A stretch of 64,000 nt of DNA, taken from Streptomyces sp. HUAS 15-9 (GTDB lineage Bacteria > Actinomycetota > Actinomycetes > Streptomycetales > Streptomycetaceae). The position numbers and the translations under genes are program-made. Below are positions 16,162 to 25,499 of the stretch, in pieces (within the stretch, counting starts at the first letter, position 1; each line of letters begins with the position of its first letter). The DNA is taken from NCBI RefSeq assembly GCF_025642155.1, contig NZ_CP106798.1:8866001-8930000 (forward strand), read 5' to 3'. The notes beneath the pieces are model-generated. The model saw only the letters and a program-made list of their open reading frames with translations, was not told where the DNA came from and searched no databases.

Positions 16162-17801
16162 GTGAGGGGTGCACGAACCCGCAGCCCGGCGGGGCACGGC
16201 GGTGACGGGGAGGCACAGGGCGGTCCCGGGCCGAAGCTGTCGGGGGCCCTGCTCGACATCGTCGACCAGGCGGTCGTCGTCTGCGACGCCTCCGGCGTGG
16301 TGCGCTGGTGCAACCGCCTGACCGGCGCCTATTTCCCGGGCCTGCGGCCGGGGAAGGTGCCGGACCCCGCGGCGGCCGGGCCCCTCGGGCAGGCGATCGC
16401 CGCCTCCGTGGCGTACTTCGACGGCGAGTTCCTCGGTCGTCGGCTGACCGGACGCAGGAGCACGGTGGAGGACTGTTCGATGTGGCTCGTCAGCGACGAG
16501 ACCGGGGTCCGCCGCTGCGAGGCCGAGCTGCGCGCCGAACGGTCGCGGACGGCGTTCCTGAGCGAGGCGGGCCGACGACTGGGAGCGTCCTTGCACTACG
16601 GCCGCACGGCCCGAAGCGTGGTGGAACTCGCCGTGCCTGCCTTGGCCGACGCGGCGCTGCTCGTCCTGCCGCCGCGTGCAGGCCACGCGGACTGGTATCG
16701 CTGCTCGGCGCCGGGGACGGCGGCGGAGTCGGGGGCGTCGTCGGCGTCCTTCCTCGAGCGTGTGCCGCACCTGAGGCGGGCCCTGTCGGGCCTGTGGCCG
16801 CGGCCTGCCGCCTGCCCCCGGACGAGTTCGCCGCGCTCGGTGGGGCGCCGCCGAACCCGGGCAAGGGAGGAGGGGAGTCACTCGTGACGGCACTGCCGGG
16901 AAGCGAGGCCCCGGCGGGGGCCCTGGTTCTCTTCCGCTCGGCCGGAGCCGGTGGCTGGGACGCCGCCCTCGTGGACGATTTCGCCTTCCGGGCCGGTATG
17001 GCGCTGTCGACGGCTGCCCTCTACGCCCAGCAGGCCCACACTGCGGCCGTGCTCCAGTCGGGCCTCGACCCGGCACCCCTGCCCGACGTGCCGGGGGTGC
17101 GGTTGGGCGCCGCCTACCGCCCCGCCCCGGAGGCACTGGGCTTCGGCGGCGACTTCTACCAGGTGGAACCCGCGCGGGACGGCGGCGGGGGCGTGGAGTT
17201 CGTCCTGGGGGACGTCTGCGGCAAGGGCGTCGAGGCGGCCGTGCTCACCGGCCACGTCCGCCAGAGCCTGCGCACCCTGGCCCTTGTCGAATCCCGGCCG
17301 CTCCGTGTGCTCGACGTGCTCAACCAGACGCTGCTCGAGGCGGACTCGGGCCGGTTTGCAAGCCTGGTCATCGGCGCTGCCCGCCCGGGCGCCGGAGGCG
17401 CCCTGGACGTCGTGCTCGCTGGCGGCGGGCACCCGCCGCCGCTGGTGCTGCGGCGTGGTGGTGTCGTGGAGGCTGTGGACGTGGGCGGGATGCTGGTCGG
17501 GGCTCTGCCCGGCCCGGAATTCGGCCAAGCCGGAGTGCACCTGGCGCCCGACGAACTGATCCTGCTGTACAGCGACGGGGTCACCGAGGCGCGGGGCGGC
17601 CCCGAGGGTGCCGAGGAGTACGGAGCCGAGCGGCTCGCGCGCGACCTGGAGGGTTGCGCGGGGATGCCCGCCGGCGCGGTCGCCGAGCGGGTCGAACTGC
17701 GTGTCGCCGACTGGCTGGCCGGACGGGCCCACGACGACATCGCGGTGCTGGCCCTGCAGGCCTCGCCCGGTTCGTCCGGCACCGCCGGAGCCCTGCGGTG
17801 A
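16162..17801 (+). pseudogene. PAS-GAF-SpoIIE (PP2C) phosphatase, one frameshift
   Basis: From GTG 16162 the first frame gives a PAS domain (LLDIVDQAVVVCDASGVVRW, 30-120) and the start of a GAF domain (SRTAFLSEAGRRLGASLHYG). The frame shifts near 16790-16800 and then runs to 17801. That part contains the SpoIIE/RsbU phosphatase: EALGFGGDFYQVEPA, EFVLGDVCGKGVEAAVLTGH, ILLYSDGVTEARGG and HDDIAVLALQ. The metal-binding Asp residues are present. RsbU-like phosphatases dephosphorylate anti-anti-sigma factors in partner-switching stress control. Its stop overlaps the GTG of the B12-binding gene. One restored base gives a protein of about 546 residues. Confidence 0.8.
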
Positions 17802-18862
17802 CCGGCGCGTCCGTCGTGCCGCCGGGCCTCCGCGCCGCCTTCGACGACCACCTCGCCCACGCCGACGACACCGGGGCCACCGCGCTCGCCCTGGACCTGC
17901 TGCGATCCGGTGCCTCGGCGGAGGAGATTCTGCTACGTCTGATCGCCCCGGCACAGGCCGCTGTCGGCGCCCGGTGGGTGTCCACGGAGTGGAGCGTGGC
18001 CCGGGAGCACGCCGCCACCCATGTGAGCGAGCGCGCGGTGAGCGCCGTGGCCGCCGCGGCCTCCGCGTCGCGGCCTCGGACCTCTGCGCCGGGCCGCCGT
18101 GTCCTGTGCGCGTGCGTCGAGGGGGAGCGCCACACCCTGCCCGCACGGATCACCGCCGAGGTGCTGCGGCTGCGCGGCTTCGACCTGACGTTCCTGGGCG
18201 CCAACGTCCTCGTCCCGCGCCTCGTGTCGCACGTGCACCGGCAGGGGCCCGACCTGGTGGCTCTGTCATGCATGATCCCCGTGCGTCTGCCTGCCGCACA
18301 CCGCCTCATCGACTGCTGTCGGCGTGCCGGGGTGCCGGTGCTCGCGGGCGGGGCGGGTTTCGGCCCCGCAGGCGTCTGGGCCCGCACGCTCGGAGCCGAC
18401 CTGTACGCGCCCGATCCGGCCACCGCCGCTGACATGCTCGCCGTGCGGTGGCCGGACCGCCCACGCGAGACGGCGCCCCTGGAGCACTTGGCCGACGAAG
18501 AGTACTCCCGGATCGTCCGGCAGCGGACCGAGCTGCTGCGACGGCTACTCGCCCGACTGCGCGAGCGGTACCCGCGGCTGTGCGACCCCGGCGCGGAGCA
18601 TGCCGAGGCAGTACTGGAGGATCTCGGCCGTATCCCGGACGTCCTGGCCGCGGCGAACTACGTCGATGATCCACGGGTCCTCACCGACTATCTTTCCTTC
18701 GGCGTGGCGTTCCTCCACGCCCGCGGGATGCCCACCTCCGCTCTTGGCTTGGCCCTGGGGATACTGTCCGGTCCGCTCGGTGACCTTCCGCGGGCGTCCG
18801 CGCACCTGGACGCCGGGCGACGCTGGCTGGCGGCAGCGGGCCAGGCCGTCCCACCGGAGTGA
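17798..18862 (+). CDS. Cobalamin (B12)-binding domain protein
   Basis: 354 residues. The helical N-terminal part (LALDLLRSGASAEEILLRLI) resembles the cap of B12 photoreceptor and methyltransferase modules. The B12-binding Rossmann part has VEGERHTLPARITAEVLRL, with a His in the place of the DxHxxG ligand, then GFDLTFLGANV and ALSCMIPV, and a glycine-rich loop AGVPVLAGGAGFGP. The C-terminus is helical. It overlaps the PP2C stop by four bases, so the two form a coupled pair. It is probably a B12- or light-sensing input to the phosphatase; this role is inferred from pairing. Confidence 0.8.
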   Translation: MTGASVVPPGLRAAFDDHLAHADDTGATALALDLLRSGASAEEILLRLIAPAQAAVGARWVSTEWSVAREHAATHVSERAVSAVAAAASASRPRTSAPGRRVLCACVEGERHTLPARITAEVLRLRGFDLTFLGANVLVPRLVSHVHRQGPDLVALSCMIPVRLPAAHRLIDCCRRAGVPVLAGGAGFGPAGVWARTLGADLYAPDPATAADMLAVRWPDRPRETAPLEHLADEEYSRIVRQRTELLRRLLARLRERYPRLCDPGAEHAEAVLEDLGRIPDVLAAANYVDDPRVLTDYLSFGVAFLHARGMPTSALGLALGILSGPLGDLPRASAHLDAGRRWLAAAGQAVPPE

Positions 18863-19101
18863 CGGCGGCACGGGACGACGCCCCGCGCCCCGTGTCGCGC
18901 GGTTGCGCTGAGCCGAGCGGGCCGTCTGCCCGTAGCGGCGACGGTCCCCTGACGCGGCCCGGAAACCCCGGATCGAAGCCCGGCGAGGACGGACGGCATC
19001 AACAAGGTCATGACCTGCCGCGTCCGGGCGGGGTCGGAGTCGAGCCGAGTCGGCCGAGCCACCACTTCGAGCGGCCCACGGCCGGCCCTATAGTCGGCCG
19101 C

Positions 19102-19707
19102 ATGAGCCGTTGGGAGAAGATGACTGGGGGAAGATCGGGGCAGGACTACGCCGCACGGTTCGCGGCCCTGGCCCGTGCCGGGAAGGACCTGCACGGGGAG
19201 GCGCGGTTCTGCGCGGCGCTCGTGCCTGCAGGAGCGCGGGTGCTGGACGCCGGGTGCGGTACCGGACGGGTCATGATCCGGCTGACGGAGCTCGGGTACG
19301 ACTGCGTCGGGGTGGATCTTGACGCCTCGATGCTGGCAGTGGGGCAGCGGCAGGCACCGGAACTGTCTTGGTACCAGGCCGATCTCGCCGGGTTCGAGCC
19401 GGGCCGGCTCGGCATCGCGGGGGACTTCGATCTCGTGGTCGCGGCGGGCAACGTGTTCCCGTTGCTCGCCCCCGGCACCGAGGCCACGGTGGTCGAGCGC
19501 CTGGCCGTGGCCCTGCGCCCGGGCGGTGTGATGGTCGCTGGCTTCGGCTTGGACGAAGCCCATTTGCCCGTGCCGCCCGGCATCACGCTGCGCGAGTACG
19601 ACGAGTACTGCGCCGCGGCCGGCCTCACCCTCGTCGACCGATACGCCACCTGGGACGCCGACCCCTACGTCGGCGGCGGCTATGCCGTCAGTGTCCACCG
19701 TCGGTGA
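19102..19707 (+). CDS. Class I SAM-dependent methyltransferase
   Basis: 201 residues. Motif I is VLDAGCGTGRVMIRL, followed by the acidic loop VGVDLDASMLAVGQRQ, then FDLVVAAGNVFPLL and LRPGGVMVAGFGL. These are typical of UbiE/Coq5-like methyltransferases that use S-adenosylmethionine. The substrate is unknown. The ATG at 19102 lacks a strong Shine-Dalgarno; a TATAGT box lies 10-15 bp upstream, so a short or leaderless transcript is possible. It stands alone after a 239-bp gap. Confidence 0.8.
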   Translation: MSRWEKMTGGRSGQDYAARFAALARAGKDLHGEARFCAALVPAGARVLDAGCGTGRVMIRLTELGYDCVGVDLDASMLAVGQRQAPELSWYQADLAGFEPGRLGIAGDFDLVVAAGNVFPLLAPGTEATVVERLAVALRPGGVMVAGFGLDEAHLPVPPGITLREYDEYCAAAGLTLVDRYATWDADPYVGGGYAVSVHRR

Positions 19708-19922
19708 GGCCGTACGGGACATCTCGATCAGCGCCGGGGCGTGCGGACAGGGCCATCGGCCGCAGCGGGATCGGGGTCTGTCCGGCCGGCTGGTGCGACG
19801 CTGTCATGACCGGGTCTCCCCCTCGGCCGTCGTGGGTGAAATCCGGTGGGCACCGCGGTGTGCGTCGACGCAGGATGACGCGCGGTTCCGAGTGGGGGTG
19901 TTCCGTGAGCCTTCGTCCGAAG

Positions 19923-20150
19923 TCAGTTTGAGTTGGTTTCGGGGGCGGCCGGTGCCGGCGGGACGAGGGTGAACAGGCCGGGTTCGGATTCGGTGAGGAT
20001 GCCGCGGTTGACCAGGCGTTTCAGGCGGTGCGCAGGTAGCCGTAGCCGACGCCGGAACGCTTCCTTCGGCCGGCTTGCCGGCCAAGGCCTTGTGGCCGCC
20101 GCCGTCGGGGATGTTGGTTCTGTCGACGATCTTGTGATCCGGACGCTTGA
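19923..20150 (-). pseudogene. Remnant of an unidentified HTH-like protein
   Basis: The minus strand reads IVDRTNIPDGGGHKALAGKP then, after a frameshift near 20035, RLKRLVNRGILTESEPGLFT and LVPPAPAAPETNSN before a stop at 19923. The second half looks like a winged-helix wing. The pieces are too short to name, and there is no intact start. It abuts an ISL3 fragment. Confidence 0.35.
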
Positions 20151-20200
20151 GCGAGTCGTGTCAGCTGTTCGCGATCATGTATGGCGTGCTCTCGTGATGT

Positions 20201-20438
20201 GCTCTTGGAGTTGTTTCCGTACCTGTCGCGTTGCTGATCGAGGGGGTTCAGCGGCGGCCGGACAAGGTGGTACTGAGAACGCGGGTGCGAGCGACGACCG
20301 CGTCCTGCCGGTGTGGCCAAGGCTCGGTACGGGTGCACGGCCGGTACGTACGCCAGCTGCGCGATGTCGCCGTGGGCGGGCTCGGCGTGCTTTGTCATGT
20401 ACGACCGCCGACAGGGAGGCTGCGGTCGGCGAGTTCTG
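20201..20438 (+). pseudogene. ISL3-family transposase, N-terminal fragment
   Basis: Plus-strand pieces LLELFPYLSR and then VLRTRVRATTASCRCGQGSV, VHGRYVRQLRDVAVGGLGVL match the zinc-finger and HTH start of ISL3-family transposases. One frameshift lies near 20230. The DDE catalytic domain is absent. The fragment ends where the next gene's 3' end begins. Confidence 0.65.
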
Positions 20439-20453
20439 AAGCGCTGTGGCTTG

Positions 20454-20819
20454 TCAGGACGTTTGGCGCCGCAGGAAGCGGTAGCCGCCGCTGTGGGCAG
20501 TCACTGCGTAGGTGTGCTCGGTGATTTCCACTCCGGCGGAGCGCATGCGGTCCAGCATCTGCCGCTCCACAGCTTCGCCCATGCTCGGGGGAATGCTGTT
20601 CGGGGCTTCGCCGAGAAGCCACCCCTCGGCGCCGAGTGTATTGAACAGAGCGAGGTCGCCGTCAGCCATGTCGAAGAGTTCGAACCCTGCTGCAGTGACC
20701 AGGACCGCGAAGGTGAAAGTGCGCTTGCTTCCGCTCGATACGGGCCGCGGCCTACCACCTCGCTCATCGGCGGTGACGCTGTACCAGTAGGACAGATGGG
20801 CGTATTCCCAGGTCGGCAT
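20454..20819 (-). CDS. Hypothetical protein
   Basis: 121 residues from ATG 20819, preceded by GGGGGAG. The translation begins MPTWEYAHLSYWYSVTADE and includes FTFAVLVTAAGFELFDMADG, FNTLGAEGWLLGEAPNS and ITEHTYAVTAHSGGYRFL. It looks like a small soluble alpha/beta protein similar to DUF4177-type proteins (start WEY, a GAEGW motif). That resemblance is tentative. It lies between an ISL3 and an IS3 fragment. Confidence 0.6.
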   Translation of the reverse strand: MPTWEYAHLSYWYSVTADERGGRPRPVSSGSKRTFTFAVLVTAAGFELFDMADGDLALFNTLGAEGWLLGEAPNSIPPSMGEAVERQMLDRMRSAGVEITEHTYAVTAHSGGYRFLRRQTS

Positions 20820-20829
20820 TGCTCCCCCT

Positions 20830-21467
20830 GTTGCGACTGCGCCATGGTATCGGGAGTGTCTACCGACTCGGGGGCCTTGCGGGAGATCCTGCGGCGGGCG
20901 GCGGCCTATTTCGCGAAGGAGATGAAGTGAAGACCCGCCGCTGGGACTTCGTCTCCGCCTACGCCGAGACCTTCGGTGGTCAGCGGATATGCCGGGTTCT
21001 TCAGGTCTCGCGCTCCGGTTACTATCGGTGGATCCGGTGCGAAGGCCCGAATGGAGCGGCAGGTCGCCGACGACACCCTGGTCGCAGAGATCCGCGAGGT
21101 CCACACCACGCACAAGGGCACCTACGGAGTGAGGCGCGTCCATGCAGAGCTGCGGGGCTTTGGGCACACCGTCAACGCAAGCGTGTCGAGCGGTTGATGC
21201 GCCTCCACCGGATCGAGGGCCGCCACCTGCGTCGGCGCAAGCGCACTACTGTCCCGGACCGGCTCGCACCGCCCGCCCCGGACCTCGTCCAACGCGACTT
21301 CACCGCCGGGCATCTGAACGAGAAGTGGTGCGGCGACATCACATATGTGCAGGTTGGTGGCTCGTGGCTGTATCTCGCGTGCGTCCTGGACATCTGCTCA
21401 CGCCGGGTACTCGGCTACTCGATGGCCTCCCACATGCGGGCGGAACTCCGGGGGACAGCGCTCCAAG
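20830..21467 (+). pseudogene. IS3-family orfA/orfB remnant
   Basis: The end of orfA (LREILRRAAAYFAKEMK, stop 20928-20930) overlaps orfB, which starts with GTG at 20927. OrfB reads RRWDFVSAYAETFGGQRICR, then shifts frame near 21045 to VADDTLVAEIREVHTTHKGT, and near 21175 to RVERLMRLHRIEGRHLRRRK. The integrase core DITYVQVGGSWLYLACVLD is present, with the first catalytic Asp. The rest of the DDE domain and the right end are missing after about 21467. Confidence 0.75.
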
Positions 21468-21479
21468 TTCGCCGTCTGG

Positions 21480-21686
21480 TTACTGTGCTGTGGCTTTGCG
21501 CTCCCCGCGGGACCGCAACCACGGGACCAGGTGCCAGGAGGTCACCACCGCTGCGGACGTCACCGCTGTGGTCAACCAGCCCCTGTAGACGTCCGCGAGG
21601 CCGGTGACGAAGCGCATGAAGACGGTGAACACAGCCCAAACCACCAGCCAGCGAGCCACCTTGACCATTCGTCCCTGTCGTCGCAT
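21480..21686 (-). CDS. Small putative membrane protein
   Basis: 68 residues: MRRQGRMVKVARWLVVWAVF, then TVFMRFVTGLADVYRGWLTT and VVTSWHLVPWLRSRGERK. One or two hydrophobic helices and a positive C-terminal tail fit a small membrane protein. It starts at 21686 and has no recognised family. It is flanked by transposase fragments, so it could be passenger DNA. Confidence 0.4.
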   Translation of the reverse strand: MRRQGRMVKVARWLVVWAVFTVFMRFVTGLADVYRGWLTTAVTSAAVVTSWHLVPWLRSRGERKATAQ

Positions 21687-22333
21687 GGCGCGAGCATATC
21701 CGCGGGGCTGAAGGGGAACAGACGAAGGGTCGTCAGCCCGGCACGATGGTCACGGCGGATAGCCGCGTACAGCTCGGTCCCCGACTTCGACGTCATCGGC
21801 GGCCCCCAGCGGTATGGAGCACCCTCATGCTCCCACCGCAAGCCCCCAGGTGTTGCTGGAACTCATCAACACCGTTCCCCACGAACTCCGGGTGTTGCCC
21901 GCGCTGAACGACAACCGTTGCTGAAACTCGCCCACATACTCAGCGTGTTCCCTGGCGCGGCAACGAGGCGGTGAACCGCTGGTCCGACGTGGCCTGAGGA
22001 CGCGCTGGCCGGGGCGAGGGGGAGAGCCTCGTGCCCGTACGATGGCCGGTGTGACCACTCGCCGCATCCTTGGGGTCGGCCCGGAGGCCGCGCACGGCAT
22101 CCGGGCCCCGCAGGCCGACTTGCTCGCCTCTCTTCCGTCAGCCCGTCTCCCCGACCTTGACGAATTGAGGGCCCGGGGTGTTCTCGGCAATCACCCGGCG
22201 GTGTCCCCGGCCCCGCGGCGGACCCTGGGAGCCGGCTGCCGCACCGACGAGGACACGCCGTCCCGCCGTTCTTCCTGAGGCTCCCTCAACAGCGGAGGGT
22301 CGGAAACTTCCCACCGTCGGGGGCGGGTAAGAC
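21687..22333. other. Region without a firm gene
   Basis: On the minus strand near 21750-21800 a short stretch reads SGTELYAAIRRDHRAGL, like the N-terminal HTH of some IS21-type transposases, and then breaks off. On the plus strand 22042-22278 encodes a 78-residue frame (VTTRRILGVGPEAAHGI, ARLPDLDELRARGVLG) with no family and no clear ribosome-binding site. Both are low-confidence remnants. Confidence 0.35.
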
Positions 22334-22335
22334 CG

Positions 22336-22377
22336 AAGAGGCCCCAGACGGTGGGTGCATCCCGGCTGGGGCCTCTT
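22336..22377 (-). terminator. Strong bidirectional hairpin terminator
   Basis: AAGAGGCCCCAG (22336-22347) and CTGGGGCCTCTT (22366-22377) are perfectly complementary over 12 bp with an 18-base loop. It lies 13 bp beyond the cold-shock stop. On the plus strand it ends in CTCTTTG. It is typical of Streptomyces intrinsic terminators, which often lack a long U-run. Confidence 0.75.
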
Positions 22378-22389
22378 TGTGTCCGGCGC

Positions 22390-22593
22390 TTACAGGGGGC
22401 GGATGTTCTCCGCCTGTGGGCCCTTCTGGCCCTGCGTGATGTCGAACTCGACCTTCTGGCCTTCCTGGAGCTCGCGGAAGCCCTGGGTGGCGATGTTCGA
22501 GTAGTGGGCGAAGACGTCGGGGCCGCCGCCTTCCTGCTCGATGAAGCCGAAGCCCTTTTCCGCGTTGAACCACTTCACAGTGCCCTTGGCCAT
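22390..22593 (-). CDS. Cold-shock domain protein (CspA family)
   Basis: 67 residues, the standard length. It carries both nucleic-acid-binding motifs: RNP1-like KGFGFIEQ and RNP2-like DVFAHYSNI. It starts [17 protein letters not shown] and ends QAENIRPL. Cold-shock proteins bind single-stranded RNA and DNA and act as RNA chaperones. GAAGGAG stands 8 bases before the ATG. The gene is single, with a strong hairpin terminator downstream. It is one of the few ordinary host genes in this stretch. Confidence 0.95.
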   Translation of the reverse strand: MAKGTVKWFNAEKGFGFIEQEGGGPDVFAHYSNIATQGFRELQEGQKVEFDITQGQKGPQAENIRPL

Positions 22594-22874
22594 GTGTCTG
22601 TCTCCTTCGAGGGGACTCGTGTCGGGTCCGGCACCGTGCGGGATCCGGAGGTGATCGCCCTGGTCCGGAGAGGCGTTGAACAGCAAAAACGCCCGCGATT
22701 GCGATCACGGGCGAACGGGACTTCGGAACCACGACTGCTGATCATGACGTTACACCGGCTGGTGGCGCTCGGCCACAAAGAACCGCGAAGGCGACGCGGC
22801 TCGGGGGGCGACCTGCCGCCACTGACAGCCGTCTCCCGAATGCGCCTCACCTGCCGCTGAGTGAGACTTAGGCT

Positions 22875-23087
22875 ATGGCTGAGCGTCGCGTGATCGTGCT
22901 CCCGCCCGGCGAGGGTGGTGGCCGGCGTGTCCAGGTCGACAGCGAGACGCTCGGCACCGCGTACAGGCTGCACGATCTGGCGGTGTTCCTGGAGTGTGCC
23001 GGCCTGGAGGGGTTGGTCGAGGTGGACGCGGCGAGCTCGCCGCTGATCGAGTGGCACGGCGGCGGCCCGGAGGTGTGGGAGCACTGA
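22875..23087 (+). CDS. Conserved small protein of unknown function
   Basis: 70 residues: MAERRVIVLPPGEGGGRRVQ, then LGTAYRLHDLAVFLECAGLE and SPLIEWHGGGPEVWEH. Short proteins with this pattern (RVIV-P, LHDLAVFL, LIEWHGGGP-W) are, to my knowledge, common in streptomycetes with no assigned function. There is no signal peptide or helix, and it is divergent from the cold-shock gene. The ATG at 22875 lacks a clear Shine-Dalgarno. Confidence 0.65.
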   Translation: MAERRVIVLPPGEGGGRRVQVDSETLGTAYRLHDLAVFLECAGLEGLVEVDAASSPLIEWHGGGPEVWEH

Positions 23088-23192
23088 GCGCTACGCTGTG
23101 GCGCTGGTGGCCGTCCTCCCCCGTTCGGCCCACAGCGGTCGCTGTCGCACGTGGGCGCGGGTTCGTTGGCCAGGGGCCCCGACTGTCTGTGG

Positions 23193-23674
23193 TTACGCGC
23201 TGGGTGTGCCGTCTTCGAGGTAGAGGGTGGTGTGTTGGGTGCGGGCGTGGACGCTGTGGTGGATCCGGCGGGCGAGGAGTGGGATGACCCGGTCGCCGAT
23301 GTCGTGCGGGGGTACGAGTGCGTAGGCGCGGAGTTCGTCGGGCTGCAGTTGGATGGTGGCGAGTTGCTCGTCGGTGAGGTGTCCGCCGTCGTAGATGAGG
23401 ACGATGCCTTCGCTGCGGTCGGGCCGGGGCGGGGTCCAGTCGATGGCGAGGAACCGGCCGGGCGGCAGGTCGAGGCCGAGTTCCTCTTTGATTTCGCGGT
23501 GGGCGCCGGCGCGGGGGGATTCGTCGGTCTCGACGGCTCCTCCGGGGATGTCCCAGGGGTTTTGTAGATGGGGTCGACGAGCATGACGTGGTCCTGGTTG
23601 TCGAAGAAGAGGACGCCGGCGGCGACGCGTTTGCGGGGCAGGGTCCGGTCGTAGTTGCTGTTCGGGCTGGCCAC
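23193..23674 (-). pseudogene. NUDIX hydrolase, one frameshift
   Basis: It starts at ATG 23674 (MASPNSNYDRTLPRKRVAAG, then VLFFDNQDHVMLVDPIYK). After a one-base slip in an AAAACCCC run near 23563 it continues NPWDIPGGAVETDESP and the full Nudix box GAVETDESPRAGAHREIKEE. It ends YLEDGTPSA at 23193. Nudix enzymes cleave nucleoside diphosphates linked to another group. With the base restored the protein is about 160 residues and complete, so a sequence error in the homopolymer is quite possible. Confidence 0.8.
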
Positions 23675-23889
23675 GGGGGGAGGCTAGCAACCGGTTCGGC
23701 CTGGTGGGGGCTGTTGGGGTTGTGGGCCGGCGCCCGGTCTGCGATGCGGGTGGCATGGGCGCCGGCCTTCGAAGGCCCGGGCCGGCGGGGACTGCTTGGC
23801 CGGACGAGGCCAGGGTAGCCCGCGGCCTCCCCGAACCGATAGAGACATGGTTAGAGTTTTCTCCAAGCAGGTGGGAAAAGGGGGCGGGG

Positions 23890-24896
23890 ATGATCCGGGC
23901 CGGGCGTGTGGGGTTGGTGCAGACGGTGGCTGACCTGGCGGTGGCGCTTGGGGTGTCGGTCCAGACGCTGCGGAACACGAAGCCGTACGCCGTGCCCGGT
24001 TTCCCCCCGCCGGTGAGTTCTTCCGGGGCGCAGAAGCTGTTGTGGGACGGGGAGCAGACGGCTGCCTATTTCGCGGGCCGCTCGGTGCCGGCGCTGTCCG
24101 GGGGCGAGTCGGGTGACGATCTCCTGGACCGTCATGAGGCTGCGGCCGAGTGCGGGGTGGGGGTGGGCACGTGAACTCCTACAAGAACGATCCCGCGGTG
24201 GCCGGGCACCTCGTGATGGTGGGGGGAGTGGAGCACTGGCCCTGCAGTGCCGTGTGCGCGTACCGGGACGGGCGTCCGGGGCGGGGCTCGGCGCGGGCGG
24301 GAGGCCGGCCCAGGGGCAGCGGGGACCGCGTGCCCAGGGAGCAGCTGCAGCGTTACGTTGCCGAGCTGCTGGATGCGGAGCCGGCCGTCACCGCGGCCGC
24401 CGTGGTCGAGGAGTCCGGCGTCGCCATGACGACGGCGATGGCCGCCCTCGCGGCTGTGCGGGGCCGGCGGATCGCCGACCTGATCGAGGAAGAGCCCCAG
24501 CTGTCCCCCGTGCAGGCGGCCCAACGCCTTGGTTACCCGCCCATCACCCACCGCCGCGCGCTGGCCGCGGCCCGCTCCGAGCAGCGGATCCGCGAGGCGC
24601 ACCCCTACGTCCGCAGCGTGGCGCAGGCCTTGGCCCATGCCGGGCTGGCGGAGCCGGACGAACCGGAAGTGGTGGAACTGCCCACCGGTGCCCTCGCGGC
24701 CGCGATCCGACTGACGCCGGGCCAGGAAGCGCCGGCAGCAGTGTGGGACGAACGCTTCGGCTGGCGTACGTCCGGCAGCCGACGCCACCCCTTCGACAAG
24801 GACACCGGGGCGCGCCCGCAGGGCCACGGCATCCGCTACCTCATCGACCAGGCGCGCCCCGCCCCGTCCGCAGTCCTGGCCGCACTGCGCGGCTGA
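23890..24896 (+). pseudogene. Repetitive HTH DNA-binding protein, one frameshift
   Basis: From ATG 23890 (AAAGGGGG upstream) the first frame has an HTH-like TVADLAVALGVSVQTLRN and a second half-module starting DDLLDRHEAAAECGVGVGT. It stops at 24172. The other frame continues at once with NSYKNDPAVAGHLVMVGGVE, HWPCSAVCAYRDGRPGR, then helical repeats (LQRYVAELLDAEPAVTAAAV, IADLIEEEPQLSPVQAAQRL). One lost base (ACG-TGG-AAC) explains the break. The whole would be about 335 residues with several winged or HTH modules. It ends right before the palindrome-rich region, so it may be its binding protein. Confidence 0.65.
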
Positions 24897-25499
24897 ACCC
24901 GCTCCCTGCCCCGGAGCGCAGCCTGCGGCCTTTTGTGCCTTGCCGCCCCCACCTCGGGCCACGCTACCTGTCCCGCTCGTGCATCGCCTCAAGGGCCCGA
25001 GCCGGGCGCAGCAAGGCACAAAAGGCCGCAGGCCAGGGCGCGCCCGAGTGGGGGCGCAGCAACCCCAATTTTTCCCGTCGGGGTCGGGGCGTGGCGCCGT
25101 CCGTGCCCGCCACAGGGCCCGGGTCCGCTGCGCTCCCCTCGGGCCACGCACGCGCACCCGGACCCGTCCGCTTCGCGGCCGTTTCCGGGGCGAGCGCTTT
25201 GCGCTCTTGCGCGCTGCGGGATGCGGCAGCCGGGGCCGCTCCGCTGCGCTTGGGGGCCCCTTGCTTCGCGCTGCCGCATCCCTTGCCTCTGACGCGTTGC
25301 GCCAGAGGTGTGGCGGCACGGACGGCGCCATGCCCCGTCCCCGACGGGAAAAACCCGCTCTGAGCTGGGGAGACTCGTCAATTCCCTGTCCTGAAACCAC
25401 TGTTCACGGTAGATAGGGATAGTTAGTTGTCTTGTTGTTCGGCGGTGGCAGTCGGCCAGCGATTCGAAGGCCCGAAACGAAGCACAGAAGGGGACCCAA
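24897..25499. repeat. Nested palindrome cluster, non-coding
   Basis: Three sets of inverted repeats are nested or adjacent. Arms 24922-24943 and 25011-25032 are a perfect 22-bp inverted repeat. Arms 25069-25107 and 25315-25353 match at 37 of 39 positions. Inside the latter, 25218-25230 and 25270-25282 are a perfect 13-bp pair, and GAGCGCTTTGCGCTC (25192-25206) is a tight hairpin. The region has no convincing gene. The density of palindromes resembles replication origins or telomere-proximal DNA of Streptomyces replicons. The function is unknown. Confidence 0.7.

Noticed and set aside
15913..17136. 407-codon minus-strand open frame
   Set aside because: Antisense of the PP2C gene, very Arg/Pro-rich; a GC-bias shadow.
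24897..25499. A true chromosome or plasmid telomere
   Set aside because: The palindromes are internal, genes continue on both sides, and no tpg or tap gene is visible. Only a telomere-like or origin-like repeat can be claimed.
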